Of a stretch of DNA of 44,077 nucleotides, positions 25,213 to 33,207 are shown piece by piece. Each line of letters opens with the position of its first letter. The stretch's first letter is position 1. The stretch is from NCBI GenBank assembly GCA_964389025.1, contig CAYMCQ010000027.1:1-44077 (forward strand). Direction: 5' to 3'. The DNA is from CAYMCQ01 sp964389025 (GTDB lineage: Bacteria; Verrucomicrobiota; Verrucomicrobiia; Limisphaerales; CAYMCQ01). The notes below the pieces were generated by a model. The model did no database searches and was not told the DNA's origin. It worked only from the letters and a program-made list of their open reading frames with translations. The position numbers and the translations under genes were made by a program.

Positions 25213-26031
25213 ATGCGCCAACTCGGTAATATGAACGCCAGTTCAAAAAGTCCGACAAAGGCTTTTACGCTCATCGAACTGCTGGTTGTCATCGGCATCA
25301 TCGCGATTCTTGCCGCGTTTCTACTTCCCGCTTTGACTCGAGCGAAAACAAAGGCCCAACGAGTCGCCTGCCAGTCAAATCTCCGCCAGCTCGGTTTGTC
25401 GTGGGGCATGTATTACAGCGACAACAACGGACTGCTTGTAGAGTCGTATCCGGTCAACAACCCGAACCAATGGGTGCAGGGCGACGTGAAGTTTGGCACG
25501 CCAGATAGCCTGAACCTAAACAACATCATCAACGGCAAGCTCTACAGCTACAATCCCAACGTGAACCTCTACCGCTGCCCGGCGGACAAAAATAATTACA
25601 AAGGCAAACCGGCAGCGCGGAGCTTTTCGATGAATTCGTTCATGGGTGGACGAAGTTCTCCGGAAGCGCCGCAAACTGCCGTTCCCGGAACTGCAAGCAG
25701 CTATGTGCCGTTCTTTGCGAAAGATTCCCAACTGCGACTGCCTTCCACGTTGTGGGTCCTGATTGATGAAGACGAGCGGAGCATCAACGACGGATTCTTT
25801 GTTCCCGACCCGCCGAACACAGCCTCAGGCCAGTCCTCCATCTGGTATGACTTTCCGGCAGACTCTGCCTATCGGCACAACTACACCTTCGCGCTCAATT
25901 TCGCTGACGGTCACTCGGAAGTCTGGCGTTTCCTTGATCGCCGCAGTCCCCAAGTCCGCGTCAATCGCACGGAACAATCGGGCAATATTGATTTGACCCG
26001 GCTTGGCCGCGCGTCGAGCCTGCTCAAATAA
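25213..26031 (+). CDS. Type II secretion/prepilin-like protein with verrucomicrobial head
   Basis: The N-terminus has the prepilin motif AFTLIELLVVIGIIAILAAF, with a basic leader before it and the helix that anchors the pilin in the membrane. The long C-terminal globular domain contains RSFSMNSFMGG, LPSTLWVLIDEDERSIND and HNYTFALNFADGHSEVW, typical of the large DUF1559-like prepilin group of Planctomycetes and Verrucomicrobia. It would be processed by a prepilin peptidase; its function is unknown. I chose ATG 25213, which has GGAA about 7 nt upstream; ATG 25231 (MNASSKSPTK) is also plausible. It is a stand-alone gene before the feo operon. Confidence 0.85.
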   Translation: MRQLGNMNASSKSPTKAFTLIELLVVIGIIAILAAFLLPALTRAKTKAQRVACQSNLRQLGLSWGMYYSDNNGLLVESYPVNNPNQWVQGDVKFGTPDSLNLNNIINGKLYSYNPNVNLYRCPADKNNYKGKPAARSFSMNSFMGGRSSPEAPQTAVPGTASSYVPFFAKDSQLRLPSTLWVLIDEDERSINDGFFVPDPPNTASGQSSIWYDFPADSAYRHNYTFALNFADGHSEVWRFLDRRSPQVRVNRTEQSGNIDLTRLGRASSLLK

Positions 26032-26112
26032 CGCGGCTGTCCGCGGAAAACAATTCCCGCTTTTTCAACTCTCGCCTTGCAACGCCGCCGCGATTCGCCT
26101 AGCTTGCCTGCC

Positions 26113-26418
26113 GTGAGCAGACAGCTTCACACACACATCCATGTTGAGGGTCAATGCTCCGGCGGCGGGGTTTGTCCGTTGAGCCGATGCGAGGCTGGCG
26201 CGGTCGTCTCCATCAAGCGGCTCTGCGCCGACCCTGACCTCACCGACCGCCTTCGCGAACTCGGTTTGTGCGAGGAGCAACAGATCAAGCTCATCAGCCG
26301 CCAGTCCAATTTCATCTGTGTGGTCTGCAACGCCCGCCTGGGCATCAGCGAACAACTGGCTGAAAATATTTTCGTCCAGCCGGTCGCCGCGCAAAACCAG
26401 CCCGCCAGGAATGTCTGA
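26113..26418 (+). CDS. feoA: FeoA-domain protein with extra cysteines
   Basis: The 101-residue protein has a FeoA (SH3-like) domain: AGAVVSIKRLCADPDLTDRL, then LGLCEEQQIKLI and VVCNARLGISEQLAENIFVQ. FeoA is thought to modulate FeoB. The N-terminus adds HTHIHVEGQCSGGGVCPLSRC, and two further cysteines lie in CVVC, so it may bind a metal or an iron-sulfur group. The GTG at 26113 is chosen because the upstream part of the frame has no family resemblance. It overlaps the next feoA by 8 nt, which indicates coupling. Confidence 0.8.
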   Translation: MSRQLHTHIHVEGQCSGGGVCPLSRCEAGAVVSIKRLCADPDLTDRLRELGLCEEQQIKLISRQSNFICVVCNARLGISEQLAENIFVQPVAAQNQPARNV

Positions 26419-26650
26419 CGCCCCCACACCGCTCACTTCGCTCGCCCTCGGCGCGAGCGCCGTTGTGACGGAAATAAAACTTCCGCCGGAAGCGCGCCCG
26501 CGCCTCATGGAAATGGGTTTGCTTGTCGGCAGCGCCGTCCAACTCGTCCGCTTCGCGCCGCTCGGCGACCCCGTGGAGATCAAAGTGCGCGGTTACAACC
26601 TCACGTTGCGTAAAAATGAGGCAGAGCAAATCCTCGTTCGTCCGAAATAA
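26411..26650 (+). CDS. feoA: Second FeoA-domain protein
   Basis: The 79-residue protein is a plain FeoA domain: LALGASAVVTEIKL, ARPRLMEMGLLVGSAVQLV, then DPVEIKVRGYNLTLRKNEAEQI. The ATG at 26411 gives the normal FeoA length. It lies between the cysteine-rich FeoA and feoB, 12 bp before feoB, on the same strand. Two separate FeoA genes before one feoB are known in some phyla and suggest a heteromeric regulator or complex partner. Confidence 0.9.
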   Translation: MSDAPTPLTSLALGASAVVTEIKLPPEARPRLMEMGLLVGSAVQLVRFAPLGDPVEIKVRGYNLTLRKNEAEQILVRPK

Positions 26651-26662
26651 TTTCTGAGCAAC

Positions 26663-28930
26663 GTGGCCGACTTGCCAACATCCGAGCTTCCAACAAAGGC
26701 GACTGCTTCCGCCGGCCTCGCCCGTCATTATGTCATTCTGACCGGAAATCCCAACTCCGGTAAAACCACTTTGTTCAACGCCCTCACTGGCCTTCGCGCC
26801 AAAGTCGGCAACTACGCCGGCGTCACCGTCGAGCGCAAGGAAGGCAGACTGCTCAACGCGCCTGCTGAACTGGGCGCGCGCGTCCTTGATTTGCCCGGCA
26901 CTTACAGCCTCAGCCCAAATTCGCTCGACGAACAGATTTCGCGCGACGTCTTGCTCAATCGCCTGCCGGAACTTCCGCCGCCGTCGCTCATCATCATCGT
27001 AGTGGACGCGTCGAACTTCCAGCGCAACCTCTACTACGCCACGCAGGTCATTGAGCTTGGCCACCCCACAATCGTCGCGCTGAACATGGTGGACGTGGCC
27101 GAGGAAAACGGTCATCGCATTGACGAAAAAAAACTTTCCGGGAAGCTCGGCGTTCCCGTTGTGCCGGTTGTCGCCAGCGCTGGCAAAGGCGTTCCGGAGT
27201 TGCGCGAAAAAATCGTGGCGATGCTTCAGGACAGACCGGTGATGAAGCCGGAATTGTTCTGCCAGTTGCCCGGCTTGTTCCGCATCGAGGCGACGGGACT
27301 TGCCGATCTGCTCGCGGAAACTTTTCAGGAGCGGCGCTTGCAGGCGACTGCCGAAGCTCTGCTCATCCTCAGCAACGAAAAGGCGCTGGCCTCCAGCACC
27401 ACGCACTACCCACAGAAAATCCAGGACGCCGTCGCCGCAGCGCGCAAGCGGCTTGAAGCTCAGAAAATTGAATGGCGCAGCGCGCCAATCGAATGGCGTT
27501 ACGCGCGCATCGCGGAAATCCAGCAGGCTGCCACCGTGGAGATATCCCCGCCCGGCGAAACGCTGAGCGACAGATTGGATAGCGTCCTCACGCACAAAAT
27601 CTGGGGCACGCTCATCTTTGTCGCAGTGATGCTGGTGATGTTTCAGAGCATTTTCACCTTCGCGCGGATTCCGATGGACGCGCTGCAAGCTGCGGTGGAT
27701 TGGCTCGGCGGCAAGGTCGGCGGTGTGATGCCTCAAGGCGATTTGAACAGCCTGCTCGTGGACGGCATCATCGCAGGTGTCGGCGCGGTGATTGTTTTTC
27801 TGCCGCAAATTCTTTTGCTCTTTTTGTTCATTGGATTTCTCGAAGACACCGGCTACATGTCGCGCGCGGCGTTTTTGATGGACAGGCTGATGAGCAAAGT
27901 CGGCCTGCACGGAAAAAGTTTCATCCCGATGCTCAGTTCTTTTGCGTGCGCCATTCCCGGCATCATGGCCACGCGCACCATCGAAACACCCAAAGACCGG
28001 CTGGTGACAATTCTCGTCGCGCCGCTGATGAGCTGCTCGGCGCGGCTGCCGGTTTACACGCTGCTCATCGCCGCGTGCATTCCGAACACGTCGGTTTTTG
28101 GTTTTATAAAACTTTCCGCTCTGACGATGCTCTCGATGTATCTGCTTGGAATCATCGTCGCGCTGATCATGGCGTGGCTGTTCAAGAAAACCTTGCTCAA
28201 GGGCGAGACGCCGCTGCTCATCATGGAATTGCCGCCCTACAAACGCCCGCTTCTGCGCGTCGTGGTGCGGCACATGTGGGACCGCTCGAAGATTTTTCTG
28301 CGCCGGGCGGGCACAGTGATCCTCGGCATTAACATCATCCTGTGGTTTTTGGCGAGTTATCCGCGCAACGCAGCGATTGAGAAGGATTTTCAAACGAAGA
28401 AAGCGGCGATTGATGCCGCCCAACTTGAAGCCTTGAACGAAGGCAATGATATCAGCGCCGAAAGCCAGATGAAAATCGCCGAACTTGAAAAAGAAAAAGC
28501 CGGCGCGAATTTGCGCCATAGTTTCGCCGGACGCATTGGCCGCGCCATTGAGCCGGCCATCGCGCCGCTGGGTTTCGATTGGAAGATGGGCATCGGCATC
28601 ACGGCCTCATTCGCCGCTCGCGAAGTTTTTGTGAGCACCATGTCCACCGTTTACAACGTCGGCAACGACGAATCGAGTCAACAGAGCCTTGTGAAGACCA
28701 TCCGGGCGCAAAAGCGTCCGGACGGAACGCTGGTTTACACGACGCTGACCGGCATCACGTTGATGGTCTTCTACGTCTTCGCGCTACAATGCGTCAGCAC
28801 CGTCGCCATCGTCCGCCGCGAAACCAATTCCTGGAAATGGCCTGTCTTTCAATGGCTCTACATGGGCGCGCTGGCGTGGGTGCTCGCGTTTGTCACTTAT
28901 CAGGGTGGACGGTTGCTGGGATTCAACTAG
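26663..28930 (+). CDS. feoB: Ferrous iron transporter FeoB
   Basis: The 755-residue protein begins at a GTG and contains a GTPase domain (P-loop GNPNSGKTTLFNALTG at about 30-45, G3 DLPGTYSL, G4 NMVD), the helical insertion domain, and a membrane domain with two gate motifs (FACAIPGIMATRTIE and LMSCSARLPVY) typical of FeoB. It imports Fe2+ across the inner membrane. The FACAIPG motif has Ala where most FeoB have Asn (CNVPG). No Fur-like operator was recognised upstream of the operon. Length matches the family. Confidence 0.95.
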   Translation: MADLPTSELPTKATASAGLARHYVILTGNPNSGKTTLFNALTGLRAKVGNYAGVTVERKEGRLLNAPAELGARVLDLPGTYSLSPNSLDEQISRDVLLNRLPELPPPSLIIIVVDASNFQRNLYYATQVIELGHPTIVALNMVDVAEENGHRIDEKKLSGKLGVPVVPVVASAGKGVPELREKIVAMLQDRPVMKPELFCQLPGLFRIEATGLADLLAETFQERRLQATAEALLILSNEKALASSTTHYPQKIQDAVAAARKRLEAQKIEWRSAPIEWRYARIAEIQQAATVEISPPGETLSDRLDSVLTHKIWGTLIFVAVMLVMFQSIFTFARIPMDALQAAVDWLGGKVGGVMPQGDLNSLLVDGIIAGVGAVIVFLPQILLLFLFIGFLEDTGYMSRAAFLMDRLMSKVGLHGKSFIPMLSSFACAIPGIMATRTIETPKDRLVTILVAPLMSCSARLPVYTLLIAACIPNTSVFGFIKLSALTMLSMYLLGIIVALIMAWLFKKTLLKGETPLLIMELPPYKRPLLRVVVRHMWDRSKIFLRRAGTVILGINIILWFLASYPRNAAIEKDFQTKKAAIDAAQLEALNEGNDISAESQMKIAELEKEKAGANLRHSFAGRIGRAIEPAIAPLGFDWKMGIGITASFAAREVFVSTMSTVYNVGNDESSQQSLVKTIRAQKRPDGTLVYTTLTGITLMVFYVFALQCVSTVAIVRRETNSWKWPVFQWLYMGALAWVLAFVTYQGGRLLGFN

Positions 28931-28992
28931 CGACGACTTTAAAGCAATCGCTTCAAAAGCTGATCATATTCCGCGTGTGTTCCAACCCAGAA

Positions 28993-29205
28993 TCACACGA
29001 TCAAATTCCCTCGCCGACGCCCAACGGCACGATAGTTTTGGTTGACGCGCACAGACCAGACATCGCGAATCAAAGGTTTGAAATGCAACGCGGGATTGAA
29101 GGCGTCTGATCGCCAGAGATGAAACTTTTCCCGGGCCAGTTTCTGAATCTCGTCTGGCAATGCGTTATAGCACAACCAGAAATCCGCGTTGGTCTGGGAA
29201 ATCAC
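28993..29205 (-). CDS. RelE/ParE-like toxin, truncated by an in-frame stop
   Basis: The 70-residue reading frame resembles a RelE/ParE-family toxin: WLCYNALPDEIQKLAREKF, HFKPLIRDVWSVRVNQNYRA. It starts at a GTG that overlaps the antitoxin stop (GTGA). The frame ends at TGA (28995-28993), but in the same frame it continues FWVGTHAEYDQLLKRLL up to a TAA at 28941-28939, which is exactly the expected C-terminus. A TGG to TGA change is the simplest explanation. The toxin thus lacks its last 18 or so residues, including the GTHAEYD helix, and may be inactive. Confidence 0.75.
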   Translation of the reverse strand: MISQTNADFWLCYNALPDEIQKLAREKFHLWRSDAFNPALHFKPLIRDVWSVRVNQNYRAVGRRRGNLIV

Positions 29206-29405
29206 GGAAGGTCAGAAAACTTTCCCGAAGCGATGTCCGAATCCACCTTCTTGAGCACCTTGTCGAGCTTGCCCGCAGACAAGTCGCTCTTCATTTGCTT
29301 GTCCCAATCATCGTCCTCCCATTGATGCAGGCAACGCGCCACTTCCGCGCGCTCGTCCAACGTCAGTTTGGGAATGGCGGCTTTGATTTCCTGCACTGTG
29401 CTCAT
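29202..29405 (-). CDS. Antitoxin paired with the RelE/ParE-like toxin
   Basis: The 67-residue acidic protein (MSTVQEIKAAIPKLTLDERA, then WEDDDWDKQMKSDLSAGKLD) has the form of a small antitoxin with an N-terminal dimerisation helix and a C-terminal toxin-neutralising tail, and is directly upstream of and overlapping the toxin gene. No DNA-binding motif is certain. The gene starts 38 bp after a broken copy of smc ends on the same strand. Confidence 0.75.
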   Translation of the reverse strand: MSTVQEIKAAIPKLTLDERAEVARCLHQWEDDDWDKQMKSDLSAGKLDKVLKKVDSDIASGKFSDLP

Positions 29406-29442
29406 GGGAATAAACTAGCCGGATTCCGCGACGAAACAAGGT

Positions 29443-29655
29443 TTGTTGTGCGTGATGATGATGAACTGCGAGTGCGCTCCCGCCGTGGCGGGACAGCACG
29501 CGGATGAACCGGTTGATGTTCGATTCGTCCAGTTTACCTCGCCGTTGCTGCGGAGGACGGGCGGCGCGTCCAATTCGTCCAGCACGCAGAACGGACTCGG
29601 CTTGACCTGATAAATCGAAAACAGCAGCGACACCGCCACCATCGTCTGCTCGCCG
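29443..29655 (-). pseudogene. Fragment of the smc ATPase-coding region (copy 1)
   Basis: It matches smc (33425-33605) closely over about 180 bp on the same strand, from GEQTMVAVSLLFSIYQ through PFCVLDELDAP to SQFIIITHNK. Two changes break it: a 16-bp palindrome (TCCCGCC GT GGCGGGA, 29478-29493) replaces 13 bp, and about 29 bp are inserted near 29532-29561. The similarity stops sharply at the HNK codons (29443) and near the signature motif (29655). The end at 29655 lies 2 bp from the stop codon of the next gene. Confidence 0.88.
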
Positions 29656-29657
29656 AT

Positions 29658-29987
29658 TTATGGCCAATCATCGCCGTGATCGAACTTCGTCCAATCCGTC
29701 GCGCGAAAGGCCGAAACAAAATCCGCGACGAACTCATCCTGTCGTTTCTGTGGCAATGTCACCCTCAGTAACTTCAATCGCGCAGACGGCGCACCCTGAC
29801 GCACATTATTGGCGAAGCCGGCATCGCGGGTGAAGCAAAGGTCGAAGCTCTCGCGGGCAAATTGATAAAGTTTTCCGTTGTCCAACCCTTGCATCCGAAG
29901 CGTGTGGACCGATTCGACTTCGTGACTTTCCGCGCGCAACGCCGCGACGAGTTTGCGAGGCAGATTCTCGTCGAGCAGAATCTTCAC
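29658..29987 (-). CDS. DUF5615-type PIN-like toxin
   Basis: The 109-residue protein has the N-terminus MKILLDENLPRKLV (Asp-Glu-Asn active-site pattern of DUF5615 PIN-like proteins), then SHEVESVHTLRMQGLDN, and CFTRDAGFANNV, whose Asp lies in the second catalytic position. These proteins are putative RNases. It follows the DUF433 antitoxin gene with a 4-nt overlap (ATGA), and its stop lies 2 bp from smc fragment 1. Confidence 0.85.
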   Translation of the reverse strand: MKILLDENLPRKLVAALRAESHEVESVHTLRMQGLDNGKLYQFARESFDLCFTRDAGFANNVRQGAPSARLKLLRVTLPQKRQDEFVADFVSAFRATDWTKFDHGDDWP

Positions 29988-30202
29988 GCGTGTTGCGGTT
30001 CTTGTTGATGCGCCAGTTCAGCCAGGACGCCACGCACCGATTCTTCCGTCAGGCTGGGATAAGCGTCCACGATTTCGGCCACGGACATCCCGGCGGCGAG
30101 CGATTCCAGAATGAGCGCCACGGAAATGCGCGTGCCCCGCACGCGCGGGCTTCCGCCCAAGTGCTCCGGGTCAGTCACAATCCAATCTTTCATACGATTC
30201 AT
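29984..30202 (-). CDS. DUF433-family antitoxin
   Basis: The 72-residue protein shows the DUF433 pattern: VTDPEHLGGSPRVRGTRISV, LILESLAAGMSVAEIVDAYP and SLTEESVRGVLAEL, a helix-turn-helix-like fold. DUF433 proteins are the usual partners of DUF5615 toxins and are thought to bind both the toxin and their own promoter. The start is ATG at 30202; an internal ATG (codon 4) is an alternative. A palindrome (30243-30305) lies just upstream and may hold the promoter or operator. Confidence 0.85.
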   Translation of the reverse strand: MNRMKDWIVTDPEHLGGSPRVRGTRISVALILESLAAGMSVAEIVDAYPSLTEESVRGVLAELAHQQEPQHA

Positions 30203-30242
30203 CTTAACTCATCCAACCGACTGCTCAAGCAGGGAAATCAGT

Positions 30243-30305
30243 CGCGCGAAGGACGCGAAGGCTTCAAAGGAAAAATTTCTTCGCAGACTTCGCGGCCTTC
30301 GCGCG
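30243..30305. repeat. Palindrome of the CGCGAAGG type
   Basis: The arms CGCGCGAAGGACGCGAAG (30243-30260) and its inverse at 30288-30305 match at 17 of 18 positions. It lies between smc fragment 2 and the DUF433 antitoxin start. It resembles the other palindromic repeats in the window in structure, not in sequence. Confidence 0.75.
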
Positions 30306-30315
30306 AAATATTCCG

Positions 30316-30442
30316 GCTTGTTGTGCGTGATGATGATGAACTGCGAGTGCGCCAGAAACCGTTGCAGCACCCGGATGAACCGGTTGATGTTCGATTCGTC
30401 CAGCGGCGCGTCCAACTCGTCCAGCGCGCAGAATGGACTCGG
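30316..30442 (-). pseudogene. Fragment of the smc ATPase-coding region (copy 2)
   Basis: It matches smc (33424-33550) over about 126 bp with seven mismatches by hand count, coding PSPFCALDELDAPLDESN, then IRVLQRFLAHSQFIIITHNK without a gap. The similarity stops at the same HNK codons as copy 1, and at the other side at the codons just before PSPFC, 6 bp from the stop codon of the beta-helix protein gene. Confidence 0.92.
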
Positions 30443-30448
30443 TAAAAC

Positions 30449-32332
30449 TTACGGGACGATCACCGCGCGATAATAGCGCTGCGTGTAGAGAACACTCACA
30501 GCATCAGTGAATGAAAACGGCGAAACGTTCGTGCGTAGCGAAATCCAGTTGCCTAATGTCAGGTTGGAAGAAGCCTCAACCGCATAGTTGTATCCCACCG
30601 CACCGGCAACTGTGAGATAAAATTGCCCAACCATTGAAAAGCCGGGGTGTGACACGGTCGCCGATGCATCCGGCGGAATGACGAGCAGCATGGCCACGGA
30701 ACTCGTTGCACTGCCCGAGTCGTTCGTGACGACGACGAAATAACTACCGGTATCAGTGGATTGCGCGTTTGTTTTAGTGTAGGCGGTGGACGTCGCTCCA
30801 CTGATGTTTGTTCCGTTAAATCGCCATTGATAAATCAGCGGCTCTGTGCCATCGGCTGCGACGGTAAGGGTAAAGTTGCTGGCCGGCGCCACGTATTGGC
30901 TTTGCGGCTGACTTGTGATCACAGGAGGCAGAGGACTCTTGGAAGCTTGAGCGGTGTTGCCGTAATAGCCCATGTTCACACGACCGCCATTCGGAGCGGG
31001 TTCGTTTGAATAATCAAAAGTTGGATCACCCGCATCTATGCACGGACTCGTAATTGAATCAATTACCCAACCGTTGGTGGTCCAATGGCCAGCACGTGAC
31101 TTCAAATGAAAATCTCCCGCAACAGGATCAACGAATAGCGGATCGGCGCTGATATTGTTCGAGCCACTGCCCGTCCAGCCACCTTGGATGTCGGAGTAGC
31201 TTACCGTTCCTTGAACCTGAATGTCGTTGGTATTGCCGGACTGATTCCCCCAGACGATACAGTTCGTGAAGGCGGCACCGCTGTCATACTCGTTGAATAG
31301 AACCGCATACTCAGCAGCCGAGTTTCCAGAGAACGTGCAATTCACGAATTTCTGGCTTCCTCCAACACCGTATATCGCCCCACGATTTCCAGCGACGCCT
31401 GACGCAATCAGACAATTGTCCAGTCTGAGTGCGTGATCCCCATAGTAGTATATCGCGCTGCCGTTAGTCGCACTGTTTGAGACAAACACACAATTGGAAA
31501 TTCCAACGTCAAATGTCGGGGCGTTAAGCCCACCATAATATTCCTGAATGTAAATTGCGCCCCCCCAAGCGTATGCAACATCAACGCACCTATTTGATAT
31601 AAACGAGCTGTCAGTTATCTCGACAGGAAGGGATTGAGCAAAAATTGCCCCTGTGTAGAGGGACGTATTCTCTTGAAAGCTGCATTTCCGAACCGTCAGT
31701 GCGCCATGATACGCCTGCCCCGGACCTGGTGAGCCGACGTATGCACGAAGAACGCTCGGACCACTATTCCCGTAAAACCAGCAGTTCGAGATTACGGCAG
31801 GTCGGCTGCGAGTATCGATGCCGCGGTTGTAGTTCGTTATGAAGTTGCAGTCTAAAATGTTTACTGGTTCTAACCCGTCACTATCAATATTCACGGCACC
31901 GTTCTGCACATCGCCGTTTACGAATGTAAACCCGGCGATTGTCGTTGGGCCTGCGGTAACGGCAAATGCCCCGCCCTGCCTGTTGCAGTCAATGATGGTC
32001 GTTGACGCTCCCGCCGCTGATTCGATAGTCAGCGCCTTGTTAACTCCCACGCCGATGTTATTTGTTCCTGTATAGTTTCCACTCGCGACCCGCACCGTAT
32101 CGTTTGAACTTGCCGCGCTAACCGCAGCTTGAATCGTCAGCTTCGGCCCACTTGACCCATTCCAGGCAGGAGCAAGTCCGTTCCACGAATTATTGCCGTT
32201 CGTCCCGTCCACATAATAAGTCGTGGCGACAGACAATGCGGTTGAAGTCAGCAACGTAAAAACCGTGAAAAGAAATTTCCGATTTCCATTCCGCCGTAAG
32301 GCCAAGAGAGCCTTTGTTGCCGGGGTTTTCAT
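30449..32332 (-). CDS. Secreted right-handed beta-helix protein with Ig-like domain
   Basis: The 627-residue protein (start ATG 32332; an upstream ATG at 32368 adds 12 residues) has a basic leader followed by a hydrophobic segment and YYVDGTNGNNSWNG, the usual beginning of a right-handed parallel beta-helix of the pectin-lyase type. Repeats such as VNILDCNFITN, ISNCVFVSNSATN and FVNCTFSGNSA run to about residue 470. An Ig-like domain follows (PPVITSQPQSQYVA, YQWRFNGTNISG) and a C-terminal domain of the type EASSNLTLGNWISL...RYYRAVIV, shared with the big protease gene. It is probably secreted and may bind or cleave a polysaccharide; no catalytic site could be assigned. The stop lies 6 bp from smc fragment 2. 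Confidence 0.85.
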   Translation of the reverse strand: MKTPATKALLALRRNGNRKFLFTVFTLLTSTALSVATTYYVDGTNGNNSWNGLAPAWNGSSGPKLTIQAAVSAASSNDTVRVASGNYTGTNNIGVGVNKALTIESAAGASTTIIDCNRQGGAFAVTAGPTTIAGFTFVNGDVQNGAVNIDSDGLEPVNILDCNFITNYNRGIDTRSRPAVISNCWFYGNSGPSVLRAYVGSPGPGQAYHGALTVRKCSFQENTSLYTGAIFAQSLPVEITDSSFISNRCVDVAYAWGGAIYIQEYYGGLNAPTFDVGISNCVFVSNSATNGSAIYYYGDHALRLDNCLIASGVAGNRGAIYGVGGSQKFVNCTFSGNSAAEYAVLFNEYDSGAAFTNCIVWGNQSGNTNDIQVQGTVSYSDIQGGWTGSGSNNISADPLFVDPVAGDFHLKSRAGHWTTNGWVIDSITSPCIDAGDPTFDYSNEPAPNGGRVNMGYYGNTAQASKSPLPPVITSQPQSQYVAPASNFTLTVAADGTEPLIYQWRFNGTNISGATSTAYTKTNAQSTDTGSYFVVVTNDSGSATSSVAMLLVIPPDASATVSHPGFSMVGQFYLTVAGAVGYNYAVEASSNLTLGNWISLRTNVSPFSFTDAVSVLYTQRYYRAVIVP

Positions 32333-32414
32333 CAGCGCCGTTATCCCAGAAACGTCAGAAAAAAACAAGAACGATATTCGGTATCTACCAACTGCCTCTC
32401 TGCGTTGAAAGATT

Positions 32415-32493
32415 CTACTTCGCCATCACAATCTCCAGCGTCCTCGGCGAGCCGTAACCCTGTGAAGGCTGCTCCTCGCGCTTGTGCGGCGCG
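32415..32493 (-). pseudogene. Fragment of the extreme 3' end of smc (copy 3)
   Basis: Reading on the minus strand it codes APHKREEQPSQGYGSPRTLE followed by IVMAK and a stop. The intact smc ends APHKREETLEIVMAK, so this copy carries about 10 extra codons between the KREE and TLEIVMAK motifs. It corresponds to smc 33208-33255. Because the tail differs from that of the resident smc it may derive from a related strain, not from simple duplication. Confidence 0.8.
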
Positions 32494-32573
32494 GTGTCTG
32501 TTAGCAAGAAACAGCGCGAATAGAAACTGCATTGCCAAACATTCCAAACCGCTGCAAAGTATTGGCGAATAGT

Positions 32574-32789
32574 ATGAGCTACAAAGGCAAAGTTAAAAAC
32601 GGCGTCGTCGTGCTTCCGCGCAATGCCAAGTTGGCTAACGGCACGGAAGTCGAAGTCACGCCCGTTTTAAAGCCGCAAGCGAATGACTTGACTGACATGC
32701 TCGTGAGCGTCGCCAAAAAGGTTCGCGGCTTGCCGCGGGATCTCGCGGCGCAACATGACCATTATCTTTACGGCACGCCCAAACGATGA
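32574..32789 (+). CDS. Antitoxin of the PIN-domain toxin
   Basis: The 71-residue protein (MSYKGKVKNGVVVLPRNAKL, ANGTEVEVTPV) has the beta-rich N-terminus of an AbrB/VapB- or DUF104-like antitoxin, and a C-terminal tail (LAAQHDHYLYGTPKR) of the type seen in VapB partners. The start ATG 32574 is preferred over the longer frame that begins at 32532. It overlaps the toxin gene by 4 nt (ATGA). Confidence 0.8.
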   Translation: MSYKGKVKNGVVVLPRNAKLANGTEVEVTPVLKPQANDLTDMLVSVAKKVRGLPRDLAAQHDHYLYGTPKR

Positions 32790-33187
32790 AGGCCGTCTTT
32801 GCTGACACGTCCTTCTTTCTCGCTTCGTTAAATCCCGACGACGAGCTTCATGACAAAGCAATCGCTTTAAGCCGCCAAGTTACCGCACTGCGTCTCACCA
32901 CTGCGTTTGTCCTTCTGGAAGTAGCCAATTCAATGAGCCAAGCGGGGCAGCGGTCGCAGTTCGTGGAATTTTACACGCGACTCAATGAGCATCCTCGGGC
33001 CCGAATTATTCCTGTCTCACAGAAGTTATTCGACCGGGGTTATGAACTTTATGCCAGCCGCAAAGACAAGGACTGGTCACTGACCGATTGCATTTCTTTT
33101 ATCGTGATGAGTGACGCGGGAATTACCGAAGCATTAACGCACGATCACCATTTTGAACAAACAGGTTTTACAGCGCTCCTAACGTAA
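32786..33187 (+). CDS. PIN-domain (VapC-like) toxin
   Basis: The 133-residue protein carries the PIN catalytic acidic residues: D7 in FADTSFFLA, E45 in LLEVANSMS, D102 and the following in DWSLTDCISFIVM, and D120 in LTHDHHFEQTGF. PIN toxins cleave RNA, often tRNA. It is the second gene of a 4-nt-overlapping antitoxin-toxin pair on the plus strand, facing the smc gene; their stops are 20 bp apart. Confidence 0.9.
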   Translation: MKAVFADTSFFLASLNPDDELHDKAIALSRQVTALRLTTAFVLLEVANSMSQAGQRSQFVEFYTRLNEHPRARIIPVSQKLFDRGYELYASRKDKDWSLTDCISFIVMSDAGITEALTHDHHFEQTGFTALLT

Positions 33188-33207
33188 GTTGAGTCGGGCG
33201 GGTTTGT

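Noticed and set aside
26345..28519. 724-codon open frame on the minus strand opposite feoB
   Set aside because: It is the antisense shadow of a conserved transporter gene, with a His/Gln/Arg-biased composition and no domain.
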